A DNA stretch of 21,072 bases from an uncultured Collinsella sp. (GTDB lineage Bacteria > Actinomycetota > Coriobacteriia > Coriobacteriales > Coriobacteriaceae): assembly GCA_902491915.1 (NCBI GenBank), contig CABUJL010000024.1, positions 1 to 21,072 on the forward strand, given 5' to 3'. How positions within the stretch are numbered: the stretch's first letter is position 1; each line of letters starts with the position of its first letter. Shown here piece by piece: positions 14,630 to 21,072 of this stretch. Position numbers and translations under genes: made by a program. A model generated the notes under the pieces. It was not told the DNA's origin and ran no database searches. It saw nothing but the letters and a program-made list of their open reading frames with translations.

Positions 14630-15389
14630 TCGCACCCTTCTTATCGCTGGTAACTGGAAGATGAACAACGACGTCGCCGAGGCCGCCAAGCTCGCCGACG
14701 AGCTGGCTCAGGCTCTGCCCGAGGTTCCGGCTGGCGTCGAGGTGCTCGTCTGCCCTCCGACCATCGACATCACCACGGTTCATGACCGCATTCAGGCTGC
14801 CCCCATCGCCCTCGGTGCACAGAACGTGTACTGGGAGGCCAAGGGTGCCTTCACCGGTGAGTCTTCTTGCGACATGCTCAAGTCCGCTGGCTGCACCTAC
14901 TGCATCATCGGTCACTCCGAGCGTCGCGACTACTTCCACGAGACCGACGAGGACCAGAACAAGAAGGCTAAGGCTCTCGTTTCCGCCGGTCTTGTTCCCG
15001 TCTTCTGCTGCGGCGAGTCCCTCGAGGTCCGCGAGGCTGGCACCTATGTCGAGCACGTCGTGAACCAGGTCAAGGCTGGCCTTGCTGGTCTTGAGATCAC
15101 CTGCCCCAAGCAGGTCGTCGTCGCCTACGAGCCCATCTGGGCCATCGGCACCGGCAAGACCGCTACCGCCGAGGACGCTCAGGAGGTCTGCGGCGCTATC
15201 CGTGAGACTCTCAAGGAGATGTTCGGCGAGGAGCTCGCCAACGGCATTCGCGTTCTCTATGGTGGTTCCGCCAAGCCTGGCAACATTGCCGAGCTCGTCG
15301 CCAAGCGCGACGTTGACGGCGCCCTCGTGGGCGGCGCTTCGCTCAAGGCTGCCGACTTCGCCTCTATGGTCGTCAAGGCAGGCGAGTAG
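14622..15389 (+). CDS. tpiA: Triosephosphate isomerase
   Basis: Interconverts dihydroxyacetone phosphate and glyceraldehyde-3-P; 255 aa TIM barrel. The catalytic residues are K13 (GNWKM), H98 (IIGHSERR) and E170 (AYEPIWAIGTGK), with the phosphate-binding LYGGSAKPGN and DGALVGGASL near the end. ATG at 14622 sits eight bases inside the end of pgk with GGAGG-like sequence upstream, and begins directly with the family N-terminus PNRTLLIAGNWKM. gpmI follows after five bases. Confidence 0.97.
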   Translation: MPNRTLLIAGNWKMNNDVAEAAKLADELAQALPEVPAGVEVLVCPPTIDITTVHDRIQAAPIALGAQNVYWEAKGAFTGESSCDMLKSAGCTYCIIGHSERRDYFHETDEDQNKKAKALVSAGLVPVFCCGESLEVREAGTYVEHVVNQVKAGLAGLEITCPKQVVVAYEPIWAIGTGKTATAEDAQEVCGAIRETLKEMFGEELANGIRVLYGGSAKPGNIAELVAKRDVDGALVGGASLKAADFASMVVKAGE

Positions 15390-15394
15390 GACAT

Positions 15395-16948
15395 ATGGCA
15401 CAGCGTCATCTTCCTGCACTCCTGATCATCATGGATGGTTGCGGCCTTGCTCCGGCTGATGGCGAGAACGCCGTCGCCGCTGCCAAGACGCCCTTCCTTG
15501 ATGGCCTGTACGAGAAGTATCCTCACACCACGCTCGGTGCTTCGGGCGAGGACGTGGGCCTTCCCGACGGCCAGATGGGCAACTCCGAGGTGGGTCACCT
15601 CAACATCGGTGCCGGTCGCATCGTGTTCCAGGAGCTTTCGCGCATCAACAATGCCATCAAGGACGGCTCCATCGCCAAGAACGAGGTTTTCGTCAAGGCC
15701 ATGGACGATGTCAAGGCTGACGGCAAGACTCTCCACCTCATGGGCCTTATGAGCCCTGGCGGCGTTCACTCCCACATGAACCACGTCGAGGCTCTGGTCA
15801 AGATGGCTGCCGAGCATGGTGTCAAGACCGTTCGCGTCCACGCCTTCATGGATGGCCGCGACGTCGACCCGCAGTCCGGTGCTGGTTACATGAGTGAGTT
15901 CTGCGCCTTCCTGGCCAAGATTTCCGAGGAGACCGGTTGCGACGCTCGCGTTGCCACCGTCTCGGGCCGTTATTGGGCGATGGACCGCGACAACCGTTGG
16001 GAGCGCATCCAGCGCGCCTACGACGTCATGGTCAACGCGTCCGATGCTGATACCGACCCCGTTGCCGGTATCAAGGCCTACTACGAGAAGGACCCGCGCG
16101 GCGACGAGTTCGTCGAGCCCTTCGCTGCCCACAACGAGGGCATCCACGAGGGCGACGCGGCTATTTTCTTCAACTTCCGTCCCGACCGCGCACGTCAGAT
16201 GACCCGCGTGTTCACGGACAAGGAGTTCGACGGCTTTGAGCGCGAGCAGATCAAGCTCTCGCACTTTGTGACGATGACCGAGTACGATCCGACGTTTGAC
16301 GTCGAGGTCGCCTTCCCCAAGACGTTCCCCGAGAACGTCCTGGCCGACGTTATCGCCGCCAATGGCCTGAAGCAGCTGCACACCGCCGAGACCGAGAAGT
16401 ACGCCCACGTGACGTTCTTCCTCAACGGTGGCATCGAGGAGCCCAAGGAGGGCGAGGAGCGTGTGCTCGTCGCTTCCCCCAAGGTCGCTACCTACGATTT
16501 GCAGCCCGAGATGAGCGCTCCCGAGGTTACCGAGAAGCTTGTCGCCGCCATCAACGAGGATCGCGCTGATTTCTACATCGTTAACTTCGCGAACTGCGAC
16601 ATGGTTGGTCACACCGGTGTCTTCGACGCTGCCGTTAAGGCCGTTGAGGCTGTTGACGATGCCCTGTCCAAGGTTGTCCCGGCGATTCTCGCCAAGGGCG
16701 GCTTTGCACTGATTACCGCCGATCACGGCAACGCCGATCACATGTTTGACGTTGCTTCCGACGGTTCCAAGCATCCGTTTACGGCACACACCACCAACCG
16801 CGTGCCGTTCATCATCGTTGATGAGAAGGCACAGCTCACCGGTATCGAGGACGGTCGTCTTTCCGATATCGCCCCGACTATGCTCACCATGGCTGGTCTG
16901 GAGCCTTCCGCCGAGATGACGGGCCGCGTGCTCGCCACCGAGGCCTAA
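15395..16948 (+). CDS. gpmI: 2,3-bisphosphoglycerate-independent phosphoglycerate mutase
   Basis: Interconverts 3- and 2-phosphoglycerate through a phosphoserine and two metal ions, usually Mn; 517 aa, typical for the alkaline-phosphatase superfamily iPGM. D14 (IIMDGCG) is the N-terminal metal ligand and S64 (MGNSEVGHLNIGAGR) is the phosphorylated serine. FMDGRDVDP, FFNFRPDRARQ and the metal motif ITADHGNADHM are all present. It follows tpiA after five bases. The operon ends here at a strong terminator; enolase and pyruvate kinase are not in this window. Confidence 0.97.
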   Translation: MAQRHLPALLIIMDGCGLAPADGENAVAAAKTPFLDGLYEKYPHTTLGASGEDVGLPDGQMGNSEVGHLNIGAGRIVFQELSRINNAIKDGSIAKNEVFVKAMDDVKADGKTLHLMGLMSPGGVHSHMNHVEALVKMAAEHGVKTVRVHAFMDGRDVDPQSGAGYMSEFCAFLAKISEETGCDARVATVSGRYWAMDRDNRWERIQRAYDVMVNASDADTDPVAGIKAYYEKDPRGDEFVEPFAAHNEGIHEGDAAIFFNFRPDRARQMTRVFTDKEFDGFEREQIKLSHFVTMTEYDPTFDVEVAFPKTFPENVLADVIAANGLKQLHTAETEKYAHVTFFLNGGIEEPKEGEERVLVASPKVATYDLQPEMSAPEVTEKLVAAINEDRADFYIVNFANCDMVGHTGVFDAAVKAVEAVDDALSKVVPAILAKGGFALITADHGNADHMFDVASDGSKHPFTAHTTNRVPFIIVDEKAQLTGIEDGRLSDIAPTMLTMAGLEPSAEMTGRVLATEA

Positions 16949-16973
16949 GAGAAAACAAATACCGTTTTCTAGC

Positions 16974-17008
16974 AAGGGGGTTGTCCACAATCGGACAATC
17001 CCCTTTTT
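16974..17008 (+). terminator. Intrinsic terminator after gpmI
   Basis: AAGGGGGTTGTCC pairs with GGACAATCCCCTT (13 bp, one G-T wobble) around a 6-nt loop and ends in TTTTT. It closes the pgk-tpiA-gpmI operon. Confidence 0.9.
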
Positions 17009-17067
17009 GGTATTTCTGCCATTTCCGCCCCGTCCCCGAGTGGCAGGTAGGGGAGAACGGGGGATTG

Positions 17068-17076
17068 TGGTACAGT
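17068..17076 (+). promoter_or_regulatory. Candidate extended -10 promoter of secG
   Basis: TGG followed by TACAGT fits an extended -10 element and lies 37 bases before the secG start, after the gpmI terminator. No good -35 hexamer was found. Confidence 0.35.
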
Positions 17077-17112
17077 ACTGGAGTTTGAATTGTTCTATTA
17101 AGGAGCTTATCT

Positions 17113-17367
17113 ATGGGTCCGTTCCAGATTCTTCTGTTTGTCGTTTGGGCTGTTTCTGCCGTGGCGCTGACGATTCTCGTCCTGATGCATTCCGGTAAGG
17201 GTACCGGCGTTTCGGATATGATTGCCAGCTCGCTGTATAACTCCAGCTCAGCCACAGGCGTTATGGAGCAGAACCTTGACCGCCTGACCGTCATCATGGC
17301 TGTCGTGTTTGCTGCGTGCGTCGTGCTGTGCATGTTCTTCTTCCCGCAGGGCATCGTGGGCTACTAA
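17113..17367 (+). CDS. secG: Preprotein translocase subunit SecG
   Basis: Small auxiliary subunit of the SecYEG channel, 84 aa. Two hydrophobic segments (about residues 4-24 and 58-77) flank a Gly/Ser-rich loop (HSGKGTGVSDMIASSLYNSSS), the typical SecG layout with the conserved G-K-G-x-G stretch. AAGGAG lies eight bases before the ATG. secG next to tpiA/gpm genes is a common bacterial arrangement. It stands between two intrinsic terminators and so is probably transcribed singly. Confidence 0.93.
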   Translation: MGPFQILLFVVWAVSAVALTILVLMHSGKGTGVSDMIASSLYNSSSATGVMEQNLDRLTVIMAVVFAACVVLCMFFFPQGIVGY

Positions 17368-17388
17368 GCACGAGCCGCATAAATATTC

Positions 17389-17420
17389 AAAAAGGGTCCC
17401 GTAAGTGCGGGACCCTTTTT
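17389..17420 (+). terminator. Intrinsic terminator after secG
   Basis: A perfect 13-bp stem (AAAAAGGGTCCCG/CGGGACCCTTTTT) with loop TAAGTG and a T-tract built into the 3' arm. The A-run on the 5' side means it could also work on the opposite strand. Confidence 0.93.
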
Positions 17421-17661
17421 GTTTACATATTTGTAACAGAGTCAAAATATCCCCACATACTTCGCCCAACTAAAGAAATTCTCGACCGTTAACCGGAATT
17501 AGCCCCAAATTGTGTATAAAATGCGCTACTGTATTGCAAAACGTTGGTCCGTTGTGCATAACCAGCCATAGCAGCGGGCGGCGTTTTGATGGTTCGGATC
17601 GGATTGTTTCGACATGTGTCCGACTGAACATTTCTTTGTCCTATCTCATAAGGAGGATGGC
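17421..17661 (+). promoter_or_regulatory. Leader and promoter region of the second importer
   Basis: No gene is seen in these 241 bases. A small dyad (TTACA TATT TGTAA, 17423-17436) follows the secG terminator. A possible promoter is TTGCAA (17534-17539) with CATAAC (17557-17562), spacer 17, four of six matches each; TATAAA at 17515-17520 is another -10-like stretch without a partner. AAAACGTT at 17538-17545 repeats the core of the palindrome found before gap. AAGGAGG at 17650-17656 is the ribosome binding site of the next gene. Confidence 0.4.
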
Positions 17662-19338
17662 ATGGCTGATTCTATGTTCCACCAGCCCGTTATGGGTCGT
17701 CGCGCCTTTGTTGGCGGCACCCTCGCTGCGAGCTCCATGGCTTTTCTTGCCGCATGCGGCAAGAAGGGCGGCGACACTTCCGGTTCTGAGTCCGGTTCGA
17801 CGCTGAACTTCTACATCAACAACCCGGTCTGCATCGACCCATACAATGTCCAGGAGGACCAGGGCACTCAGGTCGAGTACCAGCTCTTTGACGCTCTGAC
17901 CTCTTATGACGCCGAGAAGGGCGAGATCGTTCCGCTGGCTTGCGAGTCCTTCGAGGCCAACGACGACGCCACCGAGTTCACCTTCAAGATCAAGAAGGCC
18001 AAGTTCCACAATGGTGACGACGTTACCTCCAAGTCCTTCAAGCTCGGTTGGGAGCGTCTGGTCAACACCAAGTCGGCCATCGCTACCGAGTATGGCCCTT
18101 CCGAGGTCTCCTATCACCTTTCTATGGTCGAGGGCTATGACGATCTGCTTGCCGGTAACGCTACTGAACTCAGCGGTGTTACCTGCCCCGACGATGAGAC
18201 CCTCGTCGTCAAGCTGTCTTCCGCTTACGCCGACTTCCCCTTCGTCGCCTCTCACCCGGCTCTGGCCCCGGTTCCCGAGTGCGCCGAGTCCGATGCCAAG
18301 AGCTTCTACCTTGCACCGGTCGGTAACGGCCCGTTCATGATGGACGGCAAGTGGGAGGATGGTCAGGAGATCAACCTCAAGAAGTTCGACGATTACTATG
18401 GCGACAAGGCCAAGATCGATGGCATCCACTTCCAGGTCATCAAGGACATGGAGACCGCTTACAAGGAGTTCCAGGCCGGTAACCTCGATGTCTGCGACGT
18501 TCCCGTTGCTCAGATCGACGCCGCCAAGAAGGATCGCGGCGTGTCCAAGGACGGCTACACCATGGGTGACGGCGAGCGCATGCTGCTCGGCTCCGAGCCT
18601 TCCACCTACTACCTGACCTGCAACAACACGGCCGAGCCGTTCAACAACGCCGACCTGCGCAGGGGTATCTCCCTGGCCATCAACCGTGAGGCCATCTGCA
18701 AGACTATCTTCAAGGGTACCCGTACCCCCGCCGACGGCATTGTTCCTCCGGGCATCGATGGCTACAAGGAGGGCGCATGGGAGTTCTGCGCCTACGACGT
18801 CGACAAGGCTAACGAGTACCTGGACAAGGTTGCTCCCGCTGGCGCTAACGGCGATCGTGGCATTAACGTGACCCTTTCCTACAACCAGGATGGTGGCCAC
18901 AAGGAGATCATGGAGTCCATCATCGGTGACCTCGCCAAGGTTGGCGTTACCGCTGTCTCCGATACCCCTGAGTGGTCTGCCTTGCTCGAGCAGTACCAGA
19001 ACTTTAACTATCAGTTCGGTCGTCTGGGTTGGATTGCCGACTACCCGATTATGGACAACTTCCTGTATCCGCTGTTCCACTCCGACTCCCTCGGTGGCGA
19101 CAACCGCTCCGGTTACAACAACCCCGAGTTCGACGCCAAGGTCAACGAGGCTCGCACCACGGTTGACGACGAAGAGCGCGTTGCTAAGATGCAGGAGGCC
19201 GACGCTATGGTCGCTGCCGACTGCCCGGTCATCCCGGTGATGTTCTACACGCACACCATCGTCGGCTCCGATCGCATCAAGCACCTCTATGTCGATCCGC
19301 AGAAGCACGCTGAGCTGGGTACCGCTGAGCTCGCCTAA
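17662..19338 (+). CDS. Peptide-type ABC importer substrate-binding lipoprotein, SBP family 5
   Basis: Cell-surface binding lipoprotein for an OppA/DppA-class importer, 558 aa. The start is ATG at 17662, five bases after AAGGAGG; an in-frame ATG at 17614 would add a leader that spoils the signal peptide. The signal peptide carries a twin-arginine pair (GRRAFVGG, R13-R14) and ends in a lipobox LAAC with C32, suggesting Tat export and lipid anchoring. A Gly/Ser linker follows. Family marks are the FTFKIKKAKFHNGDDVTSKSF segment, VGNGPFMMDG, and the NADLRRGISLAINREAI helix. It is followed by two permease genes. Oligopeptide is the likeliest substrate by family, with nothing specific in the context. 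It is distinct from, and only distantly similar to, the binding protein at the start of the window. Confidence 0.92.
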   Translation: MADSMFHQPVMGRRAFVGGTLAASSMAFLAACGKKGGDTSGSESGSTLNFYINNPVCIDPYNVQEDQGTQVEYQLFDALTSYDAEKGEIVPLACESFEANDDATEFTFKIKKAKFHNGDDVTSKSFKLGWERLVNTKSAIATEYGPSEVSYHLSMVEGYDDLLAGNATELSGVTCPDDETLVVKLSSAYADFPFVASHPALAPVPECAESDAKSFYLAPVGNGPFMMDGKWEDGQEINLKKFDDYYGDKAKIDGIHFQVIKDMETAYKEFQAGNLDVCDVPVAQIDAAKKDRGVSKDGYTMGDGERMLLGSEPSTYYLTCNNTAEPFNNADLRRGISLAINREAICKTIFKGTRTPADGIVPPGIDGYKEGAWEFCAYDVDKANEYLDKVAPAGANGDRGINVTLSYNQDGGHKEIMESIIGDLAKVGVTAVSDTPEWSALLEQYQNFNYQFGRLGWIADYPIMDNFLYPLFHSDSLGGDNRSGYNNPEFDAKVNEARTTVDDEERVAKMQEADAMVAADCPVIPVMFYTHTIVGSDRIKHLYVDPQKHAELGTAELA

Positions 19339-19434
19339 GAGTTTGCAGCTTCCGTGAGGGTCAAGTATTTACGTAGACCTCATGGGAAACATACAGTTCT
19401 CCCTAACCTGGGGTAAACTGGCTGATGGTAATTT

Positions 19435-19464
19435 TGGGATGCCGGTCTGGCGATCGGCATCCCA
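19435..19464 (+). promoter_or_regulatory. Hairpin between second binding protein and its permease
   Basis: A perfect 10-bp stem (TGGGATGCCG/CGGCATCCCA) with a 10-nt loop is followed by TTTAGG. A weaker stem (TGAGGGTC/GACCTCA, 19355-19382) precedes it in the same 156-bp gap. This mirrors the arrangement after the first binding-protein gene and may lower permease expression relative to the binding protein. Confidence 0.6.
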
Positions 19465-19494
19465 TTTAGGTTAATCCCTAGATAGGGGAGTGGT

Positions 19495-20532
19495 ATGGGT
19501 AAGTACATCGTTAAACGTGTGCTTCAGTTCATCCCGGTATTTTTGGGCGTTACGCTGATTCTGTTCGCCCTTCAGAATATCGTGCCGGGAGATCCGATCA
19601 AGCTGATCGGTGGAGACAAGGCTCTGTCCCCCGAGGTGGAGCTTCAGCTTCGCGTCCGCTATCACCTGGTCCAGTCGGACGAGGACGGCAACGCGATCCT
19701 TGACGAGAACGGCGACCCCGTTCAAACGTCGCTCGTGGACCGTTACTTGTATTACATGAACGGCCTGCTTCATGGCGATCTGGGCAATTCGTATCAGCGC
19801 AAGCTGCCGGTTACGGAAATTTTTGCCCAGAAGTATCCGTATACGGTCAAACTTGCCGCGTGCGCCATCGTGCTCGAGGCAATCATGGGTATCGGTGCGG
19901 GTATCATTTCGGCGGTAAAGCGTTATTCCTTCTGGGATATTTTGGTAACGCTCACCACGTCGATCCTCGTTGCGGTCCCGGCCTTCTGGCTCGGTATGTT
20001 GCTGCAGCTGTTCTTTGGCATCATCCTCAAGGACGCTACGGGCGGTGCAATCTCCATGCCGATCTCGGGTGCCGGCGGTTCCAGCTCTCAGTATCAGGAT
20101 TGGATGCACTATGTGCTTCCGACCATTACGCTGGCTTCGGTTTCGACCGCTTATGCTGCCCGCATTATGCGCTCGCAGCTGCTTGACGTCATGAACCAGG
20201 ATTACATCCGTACGGCAAAGGCGAAGGGTCTCTCCAATCGCGCGATCATCGTCAAGCATGCGCTTAAGAATGCACTCATCCCCGTCGTTACCTATATTGG
20301 TGTCGACTTTGGTGGCATGCTTTCGGGCGCCATCCTGACCGAGACGGTCTTTAACTGGCCCGGTATCGGCTATGAGGTCTATCGCGCCATTAGCATGCGT
20401 GACTGGCCCATCGTTATGGGCGGCGTTACGCTCATCGTCGTCGTCGTTATGGTGATCAACCTGCTCGTCGACATTAGCTATGCATTCCTCGACCCACGCA
20501 TCCGCCTTGGCGGTCCGTCGGATAAGGCCTAA
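19495..20532 (+). CDS. Peptide-type ABC importer permease, DppB/OppB type
   Basis: First membrane subunit of the second importer, 345 aa. It begins GKYIVKRVLQFIPVFLGVTL, the first helix of the DppB class, and continues NIVPGDPIKL. Residues about 50-80 hold an acidic hydrophilic insert (SDEDGNAILDENGDP) in the extracytoplasmic region. The ATPase-coupling loop is DYIRTAKAKGLSNR and the end is FLDPRIRLGG. AGGGGAG lies four bases before the ATG, partly within a small CCCT/AGGG dyad. The next permease starts 14 bases after the stop. Confidence 0.93.
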   Translation: MGKYIVKRVLQFIPVFLGVTLILFALQNIVPGDPIKLIGGDKALSPEVELQLRVRYHLVQSDEDGNAILDENGDPVQTSLVDRYLYYMNGLLHGDLGNSYQRKLPVTEIFAQKYPYTVKLAACAIVLEAIMGIGAGIISAVKRYSFWDILVTLTTSILVAVPAFWLGMLLQLFFGIILKDATGGAISMPISGAGGSSSQYQDWMHYVLPTITLASVSTAYAARIMRSQLLDVMNQDYIRTAKAKGLSNRAIIVKHALKNALIPVVTYIGVDFGGMLSGAILTETVFNWPGIGYEVYRAISMRDWPIVMGGVTLIVVVVMVINLLVDISYAFLDPRIRLGGPSDKA

Positions 20533-20546
20533 GGGAGGTACGTCTC

Positions 20547-21072
20547 ATGCAGGAAACTGATTCTCAGTCTCAGGAGCAGGCTACCGCCACCAAGGCCGCA
20601 TCTGCTCCCGCCAAGTCCCGCACGCTGTGGGGCGACGCTTTTAAGCGTCTTCGTAAGAACAAGCTCGCCGTTATCGGTGTCTGCTGGATCATCATCGTCG
20701 TTGTGGTTGCCCTGACCGCAGATCTGTGGGCTAAGCCCTGGCTCGGTTCGCCGACGGCTTCCGACTCGACCACCATGGCCGAGACGTCGCTGCTGGCTCC
20801 GTGTGCAGAGCACCCGTTTGGCACCGACGCCCTTGGTCGTGACATTCTCGTCCGCGTTATCTACGGTGCGCGCGTTTCGCTGTCCGTCGGCATTATGGCC
20901 ACCGCGATCTCCACGCTGATCGGTCTGGTCATGGGTGCTCTGGCGGGTTTCTACGGCGGCATCTGGGATACGATCATCATGCGCTGTGCGGACATCTTCC
21001 TGGCGTTCCCGTACGTGCTGTTCGTTGTCGCCATGATCGCCGTTATCGGCCGCGGTCTTCAGAACGTCTTTA
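20547..21072 (+). CDS. Peptide-type ABC importer permease, DppC/OppC type (3' end outside window)
   Basis: Second membrane subunit of the importer, with 175 residues visible. The start is ATG at 20547 with AAGGGAGG seven bases upstream. A polar, Gln/Ala/Ser-rich N-terminal tail (about 25 residues) leads to the FKRLRKNKLAVIGVCWI helix. The DppC signature HPFGTDALGRDILVRVIYGAR follows, then membrane segments ISTLIGLVMGALAGFYGG and ADIFLAFPYVLFVVAMIAV. The frame is open to the last base. ATPase genes are expected beyond the window. Confidence 0.93.
   Translation, partial: MQETDSQSQEQATATKAASAPAKSRTLWGDAFKRLRKNKLAVIGVCWIIIVVVVALTADLWAKPWLGSPTASDSTTMAETSLLAPCAEHPFGTDALGRDILVRVIYGARVSLSVGIMATAISTLIGLVMGALAGFYGGIWDTIIMRCADIFLAFPYVLFVVAMIAVIGRGLQNVF

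Noticed and set aside
15257..16990. A long - strand open frame covering gpmI, with similar ones over gap (12225-13436), nanA (7265-8272) and the second binding protein (17641-19308)
   Set aside because: Same codon-bias effect in highly expressed genes. No ribosome binding sites, no recognisable domains, and full overlap with well-identified + strand genes.
17248..17469. A 73-codon - strand frame across the end of secG and its terminator
   Set aside because: It runs through a strong terminator hairpin, overlaps secG and shows no protein family features.
17614..17661. ATG at 17614 as start of the second binding protein
   Set aside because: It lacks a ribosome binding site and would put a polar leader before the signal peptide. 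ATG at 17662 has AAGGAGG in place.
1..21072. CRISPR arrays, tRNA or rRNA genes, insertion sequences, phage or defence genes
   Set aside because: No regular short repeats, no cloverleaf-like stretches, no transposase or integrase motifs and no terminal repeats were seen. The gaps are short and explained by hairpins and leaders.

Overview
The window is a gene-dense, high-GC bacterial chromosome segment with every recognised gene on the + strand. The order rapZ-whiA-gap-pgk-tpiA, the strong C/G-ending codon bias and the nan-type sugar genes suggest a host-associated actinobacterium, most likely of the Coriobacteriia (Collinsella-like). That assignment is inference; there is no rRNA or other marker here.

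Region 1 (1-5366) is an ABC importer of the peptide/Dpp class: a substrate-binding protein cut by the window edge, a DppB-type permease, a natural fusion of a DppC-type permease to a DppD-type ATPase, and a DppF-type ATPase. Region 2 (5447-10151) is a carbohydrate module: a CE7 acetyl-esterase, an overlapping shorter paralogue that has lost its catalytic serine, a NanA/DapA-family aldolase, a ROK sugar kinase and ManNAc-6-phosphate epimerase (NanE). Together the two regions read as a sialic-acid uptake and catabolism locus: import, removal of O-acetyl groups, cleavage to ManNAc and pyruvate, phosphorylation, and epimerisation to GlcNAc-6-P. The four-gene transporter with a permease-ATPase fusion resembles the SatABCD type of sialic-acid ABC importer.

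Region 3 (10253-12079) holds rapZ and whiA, without the yvcK gene that usually lies between them. This whiA appears to lack the LAGLIDADG core helix. Region 4 (12080-17420) is the lower glycolysis block: gap with its own AT-rich regulatory region and a strong terminator, then pgk-tpiA-gpmI as an operon, then secG with its own terminator. Region 5 (17421-21072) begins a second peptide-type ABC importer: a Tat-type lipoprotein binding protein, a DppB-type permease, and a DppC-type permease cut by the window end.

Two classes of RNA hairpin stand out. Canonical terminators with T-tracts follow gap, gpmI and secG. In contrast, nearly every gap in the transporter/nan region, and the gap between binding protein and permease in the second importer, holds a strong hairpin without a T-tract, usually just ahead of the next ribosome binding site. 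The observations most worth following are the active/dead esterase pair, the shortened WhiA and this set of hairpins.
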